Source: Methylocaldum szegediense
GTDB taxonomy: Bacteria > Pseudomonadota > Gammaproteobacteria > Methylococcales > Methylococcaceae
DNA length: 64,000 bases
Assembly: GCF_949769195.1 (NCBI RefSeq)
Contig: NZ_OX458333.1
Location: 4,746,001 to 4,810,000 of the forward strand
Direction: 5' to 3'
Shown: piece after piece, positions 36,109-45,519 of the stretch
Position numbering within the stretch: position 1 is the first letter of the stretch
Layout of the letters: every line of letters begins with the position of its first letter
Made by a program: the position numbers and the translations under genes
Notes under the pieces: model-generated
What the model saw: the letters and a program-made list of their open reading frames with translations, nothing else
The model's database searches: none
What the model was told of the DNA's origin: nothing

Positions 36109-38433
36109 ATGGCCGTGCCGAAGGCGTTCTTCATTGGGTTCTGCCGCCGTAAAGTCCTGGAGGGCTTCATCCTCTCGGTCGTGGTCTCGGGTGTTTCCGT
36201 TTGGGTGGTCCTGGGCTTGGTCCCGCCGCCCTTGCTGGTTAACCAGGCCGACAGTTCGTACGCCGTTACCGACCGGGAAGGTCGGTTACTGCGGTTGAGC
36301 CTGAGTTCGGACGAGAAATATCGTTTATGGACGCCCTTGGCGGAACTGCCCGAGGCGCTCCGGCAGGCCACGCTGCAATACGAGGACCGCTGGTTTTTTT
36401 TCCACCCTGGCGTCAACCCAGTTGCCCTGGCTCGCGCGACCTGGCACAGCTTCATCGTCCGCGACCGCTGGCTGGGGGCTTCGACCCTAAGCATGCAACT
36501 CGCTCGCCAACGCTGGCGGCTGAAGACCAACACCCTGGAAGGAAAGCTCCGGCAGATCGCCTACGCGCTCTGGCTGGAACGGCATTTTTCCAAGGCGGTG
36601 CTGCTCGAGGCATACCTGAATCTGGCGCCATACGGCGCCAATATCGAGGGTGCGGGCGCCGCGGCCTGGGTTTATTTCCGCAAACCTGCAAGCCGGCTGA
36701 GTGAGGACGAGGCGCGGGCTTTGGCGCTGATTCCCCAGAACCCCGCGCAGCGGGCGCCCCTGGGCAAGAGAGGCCGATCGGCGCTGGAGCAGGCCTGGCG
36801 GACAGTCTACGGCGACGACCCTGGTTTCGGGCGGCTATGGTTTCGGCGGCGGGAGGACCTGCCTCTGCGTGCGCCGCATTTCTCCGAACGCCTGCACGAG
36901 CTGTTCGGTAACGGCACGTTTCATTCCACGCTAGATTCCAAGGTTCAAGGGCTGGCGGAAGAGTTGTTGACCAGCTTCATCCGCCAGCATCGCGCGCAGG
37001 GTATCGTTAACGCCAGCGCCATGGTGGTTCACGCCCCTACCATGGAGGTGTTGGCTTATGTCGGGTCGGCCGATTATCTCGACCGCCGTATCCAGGGCTT
37101 TGTCAACGGCTTGAAAGCCCGCCGTTCGCCCGGATCCACACTCAAGCCTTTCATTTATGCCTTGGGCTTGGACCAGGGGCTGATCACGCCGGACACGCTG
37201 CTCAAGGACACGCCGCTACGGGTAGGGGAATACCAGCCGGAAAACTTCGAGCGGGATTTTTACGGCCCCTTGTCCGCCACCGAGGCTTTGGTGCGCAGCC
37301 GTAACGTTCCGGCTGTTGCCTTGCTCGAGCGCTTGAGCAAGCCGACCTTGTTTCAGTTCCTGCGACAGGCCGGATTGCGTTTTTCCAGGGAGGAAGCGTA
37401 CTACGGGCTGGCACTGGCCATGGGCGGAGCGGAGTTGTCCATGGAAGACTTGTTGAGACTGTACGCCTTGCTCGCCAACGGAGGCGAGTGGCGGGAATTG
37501 CGCTGGTTGAGCGGCGGGCGGCCCGGGAACCCCGTTCCTGCGACACGCCGTTTGCTCTCTCCGGAAGCCGCCTTTCTCGTGCGGCAAATGCTCGAGGCTA
37601 ATCCGCGCCCGCAACGAAGTTTCGGCGCTCGGGCCTATTCCAGCGCCCTTCCGGTCGCCTGGAAGACCGGCACCTCCTCCGGTTTCAGGGATGCTTGGGC
37701 GGTGGGCTTGGCGGGCGATCTGCTGGCCGGAGTGTGGCTGGGCAATTTCGACGGTACGCCTAATCGTTGGTTGGTGGGCCGCGAGCTGGCCGGTCCGCTC
37801 CTCTTCGCCATACTCGAGGCCGTTGCTCTGGAACGTCCGGAGGCGGGCACCCGACCCGTTCCGCCTCCTGGGCTCAAGAGCGTCGAGATTTGCCCGGTCT
37901 CCGGCGCCCTACGCTCGCCCTGGTGTCCGCATGGGAAAAAGGGATGGATCATTCGCGGCGTTTCGCCTATTCGCCAATGCACGGTTCACCGGCTGATTTA
38001 TGTGGATCCCGCCAGCGGTCTGCGCCTGTGCCGGGGCGACGAAGCCCGCGGCCGGCCGCAGGTGGCGGAATTTTGGGATAGCGATGAACTGGATTTGTTC
38101 CGCCTCGCGGGCGTGCGCCGCGACGTTCCGCCACCTTTCGAAAAACCCTGCGAGGATCTCGCCGGCGGCGATGCCGGGTCAGGGGCGCCCCGCATCCTCT
38201 CGCCTCAGCCGGACGCGAATTACCCGATCCGCGCTGGCGAGGCGAACCCCATCGAGTTCTCGGCGGTCGCCTCAGGCGGCCGGCACCGTCTGTTCTGGTT
38301 CGTGGACGATGCCTATGTGGGGGAGGGAGCCACCATCAGCTGGTCCGGAAAGCCGGGTCGGCACACCGTCCGTGTCGTGGACGATCAGGGGCTTTCGGCC
38401 ACGACCACTCTGATCGGGACGCCATCGGAATGA
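36109..38433 (+). CDS. pbpC: Penicillin-binding protein 1C (bifunctional transglycosylase/transpeptidase)
   Basis: The 774-aa protein has one N-terminal membrane anchor (about residues 19-42). The GT51 domain shows YEDRWFFFHPGVNP and GASTLSMQLARQRW. The transpeptidase active site is SPGSTLKPFIYA (Ser-x-x-Lys), with SRNVPA and KTGTSSGFRDAW. The C-terminal BiPBP_C domain has cysteines (EICPVSGALRSPWCPHG). It makes and cross-links peptidoglycan. Pairing with an alpha-2-macroglobulin gene is usual for PBP1C, but here the partner is broken. The operon promoter may have been lost with the IS insertion, so expression is uncertain. Confidence 0.93.
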   Translation: MAVPKAFFIGFCRRKVLEGFILSVVVSGVSVWVVLGLVPPPLLVNQADSSYAVTDREGRLLRLSLSSDEKYRLWTPLAELPEALRQATLQYEDRWFFFHPGVNPVALARATWHSFIVRDRWLGASTLSMQLARQRWRLKTNTLEGKLRQIAYALWLERHFSKAVLLEAYLNLAPYGANIEGAGAAAWVYFRKPASRLSEDEARALALIPQNPAQRAPLGKRGRSALEQAWRTVYGDDPGFGRLWFRRREDLPLRAPHFSERLHELFGNGTFHSTLDSKVQGLAEELLTSFIRQHRAQGIVNASAMVVHAPTMEVLAYVGSADYLDRRIQGFVNGLKARRSPGSTLKPFIYALGLDQGLITPDTLLKDTPLRVGEYQPENFERDFYGPLSATEALVRSRNVPAVALLERLSKPTLFQFLRQAGLRFSREEAYYGLALAMGGAELSMEDLLRLYALLANGGEWRELRWLSGGRPGNPVPATRRLLSPEAAFLVRQMLEANPRPQRSFGARAYSSALPVAWKTGTSSGFRDAWAVGLAGDLLAGVWLGNFDGTPNRWLVGRELAGPLLFAILEAVALERPEAGTRPVPPPGLKSVEICPVSGALRSPWCPHGKKGWIIRGVSPIRQCTVHRLIYVDPASGLRLCRGDEARGRPQVAEFWDSDELDLFRLAGVRRDVPPPFEKPCEDLAGGDAGSGAPRILSPQPDANYPIRAGEANPIEFSAVASGGRHRLFWFVDDAYVGEGATISWSGKPGRHTVRVVDDQGLSATTTLIGTPSE

Positions 38434-38469
38434 TGCGAGCGCTCGGCTCTTGGCTCGGTTCGAAGACGC

Positions 38470-39789
38470 TCAGTGCAGCTTGATCTTCGGCTGCAATCTC
38501 CGCCGGAAGAAGCCGGCGACCATCAGCATGCCGACACGGAAAGGTCCGAACAGCGCAAGTTGGTGCATCTTGTAGAGGGAAAGGTAAACCAGCCTGGCGA
38601 TCAGGCCCTCGATCATCACGGTGCCCAGAAGATTGCCCATGAGGTTGCCGACAGTGCTGTATTTGCCGAGCGACACCAGAGAGCCATAGTCCTTGTAGCG
38701 AAAGTTGAGCAGAGGCTTACCCTCCAGTTTTCGCTGGATGTTCTTCAACACGAGGCTGGCTTGCTGATGCGCGGACTGGGCGCGCGGCGGAACTGTGGCG
38801 TTCTTTTCCGGCCATGGGCAGGCGGCACAGTCGCCGATGGCGAAGATATCGTCGTCGACCGTCGTTTGGAGCGTTTGGCGCACAACGATTTGGTTGAGCT
38901 GGTTGGTTTCGAGATCCTTAATGGACTTCAGAAAATCGGGCGCTTTGACGCCGGCCGCCCACACCTTCAGCGCCGCGGGGATGAAATGGCCGCTCTGGGT
39001 CTTCATGCCCTCCTGGGTAACTTCCACGATGCGTTCACCCAGATGGACCTGAATGCCGAGGCTTTCCAGTTGCTTGAGAGAGGATTTTGACAGGCGCTCC
39101 GGCAGCCCGGGGAGCAATCGGTCGGCAGCCTCGATGATGTGAATTTGGATATCTGACGGTTTCACGTTGTCGAGGCCATAGGCGCTCAGGAGCCGCGTCG
39201 CCTGGTGCAGCTGGGCGGATAACTCGATGCCGGTGGCGCCACCGCCGACGATGGCGATGTCCAACTGGCCGATCTCCTTGACGCCGCCGGTGGCGTGGGC
39301 GTGGAAATAGGCTTCCAGCAACCGGTTTTGGAACTGTTCCGCCTGCTCGGTGGTGTCCAGGAACAAGCAGTGTTCGGTTACGCCGGGGATACCGAAATCG
39401 TTGCAGATGCTGCCTACCGCGATGACCAGGATATCGTAAGGGTGTGTACGCGGCGGCATGATCTCTTCGCCTTTTTCGTTCACCATCGCCGCCAGATGGA
39501 CTTGTTTGTTGGCGCGGTCGAGGCCGTCCATGCGTCCCAGCACGTATCGGAAACCGTTGCTGCTCGCATGGGCGAGATACTCCAGCTCGTCGTCATGGGA
39601 ATCCAGGGTGCCTGCGGCCACTTCGTGCAGCAAAGGTTTCCAGAGATGGGTACGGCTGCAATCAATCAGCGTAATCTCGGCCTTCTTGCCCAGGCGTTTG
39701 CCGAGCCGTGTGACCAGCTCTAGACCCCCGGCGCCGCCGCCGACGACCACGATTCTGTGCCGGCCCGGGCCGGCTTTGGTTTCGCTCAT
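38470..39789 (-). CDS. ndh: Type II NADH dehydrogenase
   Basis: The 439-aa FAD enzyme has the first dinucleotide site VVVGGGAGGLELVTRLG at the N-terminus and HLWKPLLHEVAAGTL. The second, NADH-binding site is IAIVGGGATGIELSAQL, and FAIGDCAACP contacts FAD. A C-terminal amphipathic membrane-binding part follows (LVYLSLYKMHQLALFG). It oxidises NADH and reduces quinone without pumping protons. The start at 39789 is chosen for its GGGGAGAG ribosome site; the frame is open to 39879. It is convergent with pbpC. Confidence 0.92.
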   Translation of the reverse strand: MSETKAGPGRHRIVVVGGGAGGLELVTRLGKRLGKKAEITLIDCSRTHLWKPLLHEVAAGTLDSHDDELEYLAHASSNGFRYVLGRMDGLDRANKQVHLAAMVNEKGEEIMPPRTHPYDILVIAVGSICNDFGIPGVTEHCLFLDTTEQAEQFQNRLLEAYFHAHATGGVKEIGQLDIAIVGGGATGIELSAQLHQATRLLSAYGLDNVKPSDIQIHIIEAADRLLPGLPERLSKSSLKQLESLGIQVHLGERIVEVTQEGMKTQSGHFIPAALKVWAAGVKAPDFLKSIKDLETNQLNQIVVRQTLQTTVDDDIFAIGDCAACPWPEKNATVPPRAQSAHQQASLVLKNIQRKLEGKPLLNFRYKDYGSLVSLGKYSTVGNLMGNLLGTVMIEGLIARLVYLSLYKMHQLALFGPFRVGMLMVAGFFRRRLQPKIKLH

Positions 39790-40362
39790 CTCTCCCCCTC
39801 TTATTATTAAGTGTTGATGAATATGGCTAAACCGCGACGTACATCGCGTTTTTTGACGATAGCGAACAAATGCCGGCAACGGAATGATTATCGCGATCTA
39901 TATTGTTTTTCAGCGGCGTGCTCGGTGCAAACGTAAGACAGACCCGACATGAATGGGAAGGCGGTGAGGATCCGCCGAACGGAAGCCAAGCTCTCCGCGC
40001 TCGAGTGAGGGGAGCGAGCAGAGACGCCGAAAACGGCCGATTGGGACCGTCGGCCGCTCGAAATCTGGGTAAGAGCGGCTCGGGGTGCCCGGTATTTGCT
40101 GCCTTGAGCTTGCCGATTCGCCGACGACACGGAACAAATCGCGTCGCCGAATGACTTATCTAGCGACGAGTCGGCTGCCGACGATTCGCCACAGCAGACG
40201 GTCCAATGTTTTAGAGTCCGGAACGAGTTCGGGCCCGCGGTGGATGTTCATCTTAGCCCTTGCTAATATCCGAGTAACGGAATGGCTAGTGCTTAGCGGA
40301 ACGACTAGCGACTGGTCGGCTTGCTTACCGGACAATTTTAGATACACGCCCCACAGGATTTC
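39790..40362. other. 573-bp intergenic region between ndh and the GGDEF gene
   Basis: Two divergent genes face away from this region, so both promoters should lie here. No supported gene or repeat was found, and no promoter with good consensus and spacing could be chosen by eye. Confidence 0.4.
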
Positions 40363-41685
40363 GTGTTGAATCCCGAGTTTCCGAACCCCATACCTGATTG
40401 GAACGACCAGATTCCGGTTCCCGTTCTCACGGTTCGATGTGCCGACCAAAAGCTGTTGTTTCTCAATCGTGCGGCTCGCGAACTGTTCGGCGATGCCGCC
40501 AAACCTGGACTCGACGGGGCGGCGCTGTTCCCCGACCAGAAGGTTCTGCAGCGTCTACTCGATTCGATGCAGCAGGGTAATGAAACGGCCCATGCGGAGG
40601 TAGTCCTTAAGAATGCCTCGAAAACATGCCGCTATTCGATCACCGCCAATGCGGCCGAGGACACGAGTGGCACGCGCATCGCCGTGCTGGCTTTGAGCGA
40701 AATGGTTGCGGAAGTTTCCAAGCCGGAAAAAGCCAAGTTTCGTTCCGATATCACGATGTGTTGGGGGATATTCGACCAGGCGGCCGTCGGAATTGCCTTA
40801 TTCGACAGGAATTTGGACTTTCTGGACGTGAATCGGTGCTGGCTGGACATGTTCGGGTACACGGCCGAGGAAATGAGCGCCTTGTGTCCGAACGACCTCA
40901 CCCTCCCGGAAGAGGATTTCCTAACGTATGAACGAGCCGAAATGCTGTTGGAGGGTAAACTCGATCAGTACCGGGGGGAAAAGCGTTTGGTCCGCAAGGA
41001 CGGCAGTCTATTTTGCGGCGATTTGTCCGCCAGTCTATTGCGGGATGGAAAAGGTACCCAGTCCGTGATTCTGTGTTTTCTGATCGATATCACTGATCGC
41101 AAGCTGGTGGAGGACAAATTACAGGCCAGCAACGAGCAGCTTGAAGCCCAATTGGCCCAAAACCGGCTATTGCAGGAAAGACTGAGAGACCTGGCGGTAC
41201 GCGATCCGTTGACGTCGTTGTTCAACCGGCGCTACATGGAGGAGACGCTGCGTCGCGAGCTGCTACGTGCGGCTCGGGAGGACCGGCCCCTCAGCTTGGT
41301 GATGATCGACATCGATCGTTTCAAGCCACTCAACGACACCTACGGCCATCCGGCGGGCGATTTGGTATTGAAGGAGTTGGCGGCATTATTGCTGCGCCAT
41401 CTGCGCAGTGAGGATATTGTTTGCCGCTTCGGCGGCGATGAATTCGTGGCAATTCTGCCTGGTGCGCCGCTGATGACTGCGGCTCAGCGCGCCGAGTCCT
41501 GTCGCTTGGCGTTCCAGGATTTGCGGATCGTTTACGAGGACCAAGTATTGACCAGCGCGCTCTCGATAGGAGTATCGGAGTACCCCCGCCACGGTGCGAC
41601 TGGCGAAGACCTTCTGTTCCAGGCCGACAGCGCGATGTACATGGCTAAGCGCGCGGGAGGCAATCGCGTCATGGTCTGGGGTTGA
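40363..41685 (+). CDS. PAS-GGDEF protein, probable diguanylate cyclase
   Basis: The 440-aa protein has two PAS-like sensor regions (about 15-115 and 135-250, the second ending ITDRKLVEDKL), a short coiled coil and a GGDEF domain (from about residue 280). The active-site motif is FGGDEF, with an inhibitory I-site RSED five residues before it. This fits an active, feedback-inhibited c-di-GMP synthase. There is no membrane segment or EAL domain. The start is GTG, with AGGA upstream. relA follows 69 bp later. Confidence 0.9.
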   Translation: MLNPEFPNPIPDWNDQIPVPVLTVRCADQKLLFLNRAARELFGDAAKPGLDGAALFPDQKVLQRLLDSMQQGNETAHAEVVLKNASKTCRYSITANAAEDTSGTRIAVLALSEMVAEVSKPEKAKFRSDITMCWGIFDQAAVGIALFDRNLDFLDVNRCWLDMFGYTAEEMSALCPNDLTLPEEDFLTYERAEMLLEGKLDQYRGEKRLVRKDGSLFCGDLSASLLRDGKGTQSVILCFLIDITDRKLVEDKLQASNEQLEAQLAQNRLLQERLRDLAVRDPLTSLFNRRYMEETLRRELLRAAREDRPLSLVMIDIDRFKPLNDTYGHPAGDLVLKELAALLLRHLRSEDIVCRFGGDEFVAILPGAPLMTAAQRAESCRLAFQDLRIVYEDQVLTSALSIGVSEYPRHGATGEDLLFQADSAMYMAKRAGGNRVMVWG

Positions 41686-41754
41686 GTGTCGTTCGGCGCT
41701 GGTGCGCCGTTTGCATATGTTTTTGCTCGACCCGTGCAATCATTTCCGAATTTC

Positions 41755-43926
41755 ATGAAACATTCGCTTTACCGCTTGGATAGCCCTTTCCACTCCATCG
41801 ATGACTTCGAATTTCGGCTGACGGAGGGTGTCAATGGAGCCGAGCGTGATGGGATCATCGCGGCTTTGCGTCTCGCCCTAAAAGCGAAGGAGCAGGACAC
41901 GATCGTTAGGCCGCGCGGTATCGACGTCGCGGAAATTCTCTTGGGGCTAAGGGCCGACGCGCTTACGCTGCAAGTCGCGCTGCTGAGCGATCCCTATCTC
42001 CGCGATACGCTCGAGGAGGCCGAAATCAAGGCCCGATTCGGGGAGACCGTCGCCGACTTGGTGCAGAAGGTCAATTGGCTCAACACCTTCGACGAATACC
42101 GCCCGACCGAAGTCAAGGAACCGCAGCAGGCGGAGCTGTTGCGTCGCATGCTCCTGGCGGTGGTCAACGACGTGCGCGCGGTTCTGGTCAAGCTGGCTTA
42201 TCGCTTGCAGCGCCTGCGGTTACTCAAGAGCCAGGAAGGCGAGTTGCGCGAACGAATCGCCATGGAAACCCTGGATATTTTTGCGCCGTTGGCGAACCGG
42301 CTGGGTTTAGGGCAACTTAAATGGGAGCTGGAGGATCTCGCCTTCCGCTATCTCAATCCCGACAAATACCGTGAAATCGCCAACCGATTGGCGATCAACC
42401 GCGCCTCGCGGGAAGCTTTCGTCGATCGGTTCATCGAGATGCTGCGGCAAGAGTTGGAGGCGCATCACATCCATGCCAAGGTTTACGGCCGGCCCAAGCA
42501 CATTTACAGCATCTATAAAAAAATGCAGCGCAAGCAGCTGGACCTGGAGGAACTGTACGACCTGCACGCCGTGAGGGTCATCGTCGACGATGTTGCGACC
42601 TGCTATGCGGTGCTCGGCTTAGTGCACGGACGCTGGCTGCATATTCCCAAGGAATTCGACGACTACATCGCCAACCCTAAAGAGAACGGCTATCAGTCAT
42701 TGCATACCGTCGTGATCGGACCCGAGGGGCGGCCGGTTGAAGTCCAGATTCGCACCCAGGCCATGCACGATTTCGCCGAATACGGTGTCGCGGCCCACTG
42801 GCGTTACAAGGAAGGCGGCAAGCAAGACGCGGTTCTCGATCGCAGCATAAACGCCCTGCGTCGGCTGCTGGAGGACAAGGGTGACGACCAGGCGATGCTG
42901 GAAGATTTTCGCGCCGAGCTGTTCGAGGATCAAATCTTCGTGCTGACGCCGAAAGGACAGGTGGTCCGGCTGAGCAAAGGAGCGACGCCGCTGGATTTCG
43001 CCTATCACATCCACACCGAAGTCGGGCATCGCTGCCGTGGGGCGAAGGTCAACGGACGCATCGTGCCCTTGACCTATTCTCTCAAGTCCGGTGAAAAGGT
43101 GGAAATTCTGACCGCCAAACACGGTGGCCCCAGCCTCGGTTGGCTTGATCCGCATCTGGGCTATGTGAAGACGGGCCACGCCCGAAGCAAGATTCGGCAA
43201 TGGTTCAAGCAGCAGGACCATGAAAAGCATCTTCGCGCCGGCAAAGCTATCCTGGATCGCGAACGGCAGAAGCTAGGCATCAAAGAGGTGGATCTCGAGG
43301 AATTGGCGCGGCACTTCCACCTGCCGCGCGGCGACGATTTGCTGCTGGCCGTCGGCCGCGCCGATATCGCGCCCGGGCAGTTGGTCAATGCGTTAAAGCT
43401 CCCGGAATGGCAGCCTAAGACCGCGGCGGTTCCGCCGCCGAAAAAGCCTTTGCCGCCCGCCACGGGAAGAGCGTCAGAGGACGTGACCATTCAGGGTGTC
43501 CGTAATCTTCTCACTTATTTTGCCCATTGCTGCGATCCCAAGCCCGGCGATCCGATCATCGGCTATGTAACGGTGGGCAAGGGCGTCGCCATCCATCGTG
43601 AGGATTGCGACAACATCGTCCAGCTGCCGCCCCATAGACAAGGTCGCCTGATCGACGTGGCCTGGGGTGCCGAGCCGGAAGTCTTTCCGGTGGAACTTGA
43701 AGTCAAGGCGCTGGACCGAAAGGGGCTGCTGAAAGACATCACCCAGATCCTGGCGCAGGAGCATATCAATATCGTGCGTACCCACAGCGAGACCAATGGG
43801 GACGATCAGACCGTGGTCATGCGGATCACGGCCGAGGTATCGGATTGGGGACAGCTCAGCTCGGTGCTGGACAAGATCAGCCAGGTGCATAACGTGTTCA
43901 GCGCCAGGCGCGTGCAGCATGGGTGA
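41755..43926 (+). CDS. relA: GTP pyrophosphokinase RelA
   Basis: The 723-aa protein has a degenerate HD-like N-terminal region; the HD catalytic pair of SpoT is absent. The synthetase domain shows YGRPKHIYSIYKKM, the RelA-type EFDDYIANPK and GYQSLHTVV. Then come a TGS domain (FVLTPKGQVVRLSKGATPLDFAYHIHTEVG), a zinc-finger/helical part and a C-terminal ACT domain. It makes (p)ppGpp when uncharged tRNA is on the ribosome. The start at 41755 (MKHSLYRLD) is preferred over a GTG at 41686. Confidence 0.93.
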   Translation: MKHSLYRLDSPFHSIDDFEFRLTEGVNGAERDGIIAALRLALKAKEQDTIVRPRGIDVAEILLGLRADALTLQVALLSDPYLRDTLEEAEIKARFGETVADLVQKVNWLNTFDEYRPTEVKEPQQAELLRRMLLAVVNDVRAVLVKLAYRLQRLRLLKSQEGELRERIAMETLDIFAPLANRLGLGQLKWELEDLAFRYLNPDKYREIANRLAINRASREAFVDRFIEMLRQELEAHHIHAKVYGRPKHIYSIYKKMQRKQLDLEELYDLHAVRVIVDDVATCYAVLGLVHGRWLHIPKEFDDYIANPKENGYQSLHTVVIGPEGRPVEVQIRTQAMHDFAEYGVAAHWRYKEGGKQDAVLDRSINALRRLLEDKGDDQAMLEDFRAELFEDQIFVLTPKGQVVRLSKGATPLDFAYHIHTEVGHRCRGAKVNGRIVPLTYSLKSGEKVEILTAKHGGPSLGWLDPHLGYVKTGHARSKIRQWFKQQDHEKHLRAGKAILDRERQKLGIKEVDLEELARHFHLPRGDDLLLAVGRADIAPGQLVNALKLPEWQPKTAAVPPPKKPLPPATGRASEDVTIQGVRNLLTYFAHCCDPKPGDPIIGYVTVGKGVAIHREDCDNIVQLPPHRQGRLIDVAWGAEPEVFPVELEVKALDRKGLLKDITQILAQEHINIVRTHSETNGDDQTVVMRITAEVSDWGQLSSVLDKISQVHNVFSARRVQHG

Positions 43927-44033
43927 AGAAGGCGCGAATGATACCCGCTGTGAGCTTGTCGAAAGGCGGTTGCCGCATCCTTTATAGCTTTCCGTTTAGA
44001 AGAACCATTGGACTTTGTAGGATGTGGTGAACG

Positions 44034-44092
44034 CAGTGAACCGCCCTTCGCTATGCTCAGGACAGGCCCTTCGACTTCGCTCAGGACAGGCA
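44034..44092. repeat. Dispersed GTAGGATGTGG / TTCGAC-CTCAGGACAGG repeat
   Basis: It begins TTTGTAGGATGTGGTGAACGCAGTGAACCGC and continues with two CTCAGGACAGG units around CCCTTCGAC. Similar units occur at 1996-2127 and 63190-63236. It lies between the convergent relA and FrhB-like genes. Confidence 0.6.
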
Positions 44093-44123
44093 TCGTTCGC
44101 GAGAATGGGTTTAAACGGCGAAT

Positions 44124-45515
44124 CTAATGCCCCCATCGGTCGATCATTGCTCCGAGCCTGCCTCTGGAGTAAGCCAACCCGTGATAGATTGCCAACGCCA
44201 GACGCGCCCAGCGGATATAAAGCCCCGGCCTGCGTATCAAACGGGCGAACAGGAATACGCGATGGCTCCATGCCGTGATTAGGGCGCGCGAGCGGTAGAT
44301 CAACTTGCGCCGGATGGGTAATCCTTGGGAATTCGGCAGTACACGTTTTCGCGGCTTTAAGCCGGGGCGCGGCCAGCATAGCCGATAAGCGAGCCCTTCT
44401 CGACGCTGACGGAAGCCGGCGGCCTGGGTCCGTTCGACGAATCGGGCGTCTACCGGCTTCAGGCGCAACCGGCCTTGTTCGATTCCGGTCTTCATGAGCC
44501 GTTCCATTTCCGGCGAGCGGACAATGACAACGTTCGTGCCGCGGCCATCGGACGAATAAGGTTCCACCCAGGCGTCGCCGAATGCGATATCGGCGGTTTC
44601 CGCGACGACATCGTCGCAGAAATTGCAGGCCGGGTTCTGAAAGAAGCCGGCGCCCCAGTCACCGTCCGCCAGATGCCACCAATCCTTCCGTACCGTTTGC
44701 CCGCTTCGGAGCGTCAATTGAGCCGTGTACCAGTTCGCCGGACGATCGGGGGCCTTGAGGCGAAATTCCACGCTTTGAATCTCGCTTTCCGTGACACCCA
44801 TCTGCCAGGCGAGACTTTCCACGAAGCGCGCGCTTTTCATATGGCCGCAGAAAAGTCCCAAGGTGTAGCAAATGCGCTCGCGCAGTACTGGGTCCTCCGT
44901 GCGGAGCAGTTGCACCGCCTTGATGAAACAAGGGACTCCGACTACGGCATAGCGGCCCGGCTTCGAGCGGATGTTCATGAGTGCTTCCGACAGCTCCACC
45001 GGGTAATAGCGCGACTTCGCGCCGGCCCGGATTTCGTTTTCGGTGCGCGAGATCCGGTAACGAAAGAACCGTCTTTCCCGCTGCGGGTCAGTGGCGGCGG
45101 CAACATGGACCGCGGCGTCGATCCGGCCGGTGCGTAGGAGTTCGCTCAAGACCCAGCTGACCATGCCCCCTGAACTTCCCCGTTCGCGGAAATCTTTTTC
45201 CGCGACATGGCCGACGTAAGCGGAGCGAAAGCTTCCCACGGCAGCATCGCGTTCGCCGGCCCCGGGAAAAAGCCACTCGGCGAGTTCGTCTTCATTTCTC
45301 GCGTAAGGTGAAAACGGGCAGATCCGCGCGAATTCCGGAGAGCCGCGGCGCAGCCATTCAGGCGAACCCGTCGGCTGATATTGCCCGTATCGATCCAGCT
45401 CCATCCGCGAGGCGACGGAATTCGCCCGTGACACGCACGCGCCGCAACCGATGCACAGCCCGGAGCGGACGATGTCCCGCGGAGCTAAGGCTGGTAGACC
45501 AACCGCAGACGGCAT
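44124..45515 (-). CDS. FrhB/FdhB-family (coenzyme F420 hydrogenase beta subunit-like) flavo-iron-sulfur protein
   Basis: The 463-aa protein has a 4Fe-4S motif CIGCGACVS near the N-terminus, later ARICPFSP and CNFCDD cysteines, and the FrhB core (ERGSSGGMVSWVLSELL and VGVPCFIKAVQLL). Bacterial members next to pyruvyl transferases occur in polysaccharide clusters; the reductant and the reaction are unknown, and F420 need not be involved. ATG 45515 is used, 4 bp after the pyruvyl transferase stop; a GTG at 45533 overlaps that gene. The last 60 residues are basic and hydrophobic. Confidence 0.82.
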   Translation of the reverse strand: MPSAVGLPALAPRDIVRSGLCIGCGACVSRANSVASRMELDRYGQYQPTGSPEWLRRGSPEFARICPFSPYARNEDELAEWLFPGAGERDAAVGSFRSAYVGHVAEKDFRERGSSGGMVSWVLSELLRTGRIDAAVHVAAATDPQRERRFFRYRISRTENEIRAGAKSRYYPVELSEALMNIRSKPGRYAVVGVPCFIKAVQLLRTEDPVLRERICYTLGLFCGHMKSARFVESLAWQMGVTESEIQSVEFRLKAPDRPANWYTAQLTLRSGQTVRKDWWHLADGDWGAGFFQNPACNFCDDVVAETADIAFGDAWVEPYSSDGRGTNVVIVRSPEMERLMKTGIEQGRLRLKPVDARFVERTQAAGFRQRREGLAYRLCWPRPGLKPRKRVLPNSQGLPIRRKLIYRSRALITAWSHRVFLFARLIRRPGLYIRWARLALAIYHGLAYSRGRLGAMIDRWGH

Positions 45516-45519
45516 GGCG

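Noticed and set aside
44024-44278. 84-codon frame across the repeat after relA
   Set aside because: It translates the dispersed TTCGAC/CTCAGG repeat and then runs antisense to the FrhB-like gene.
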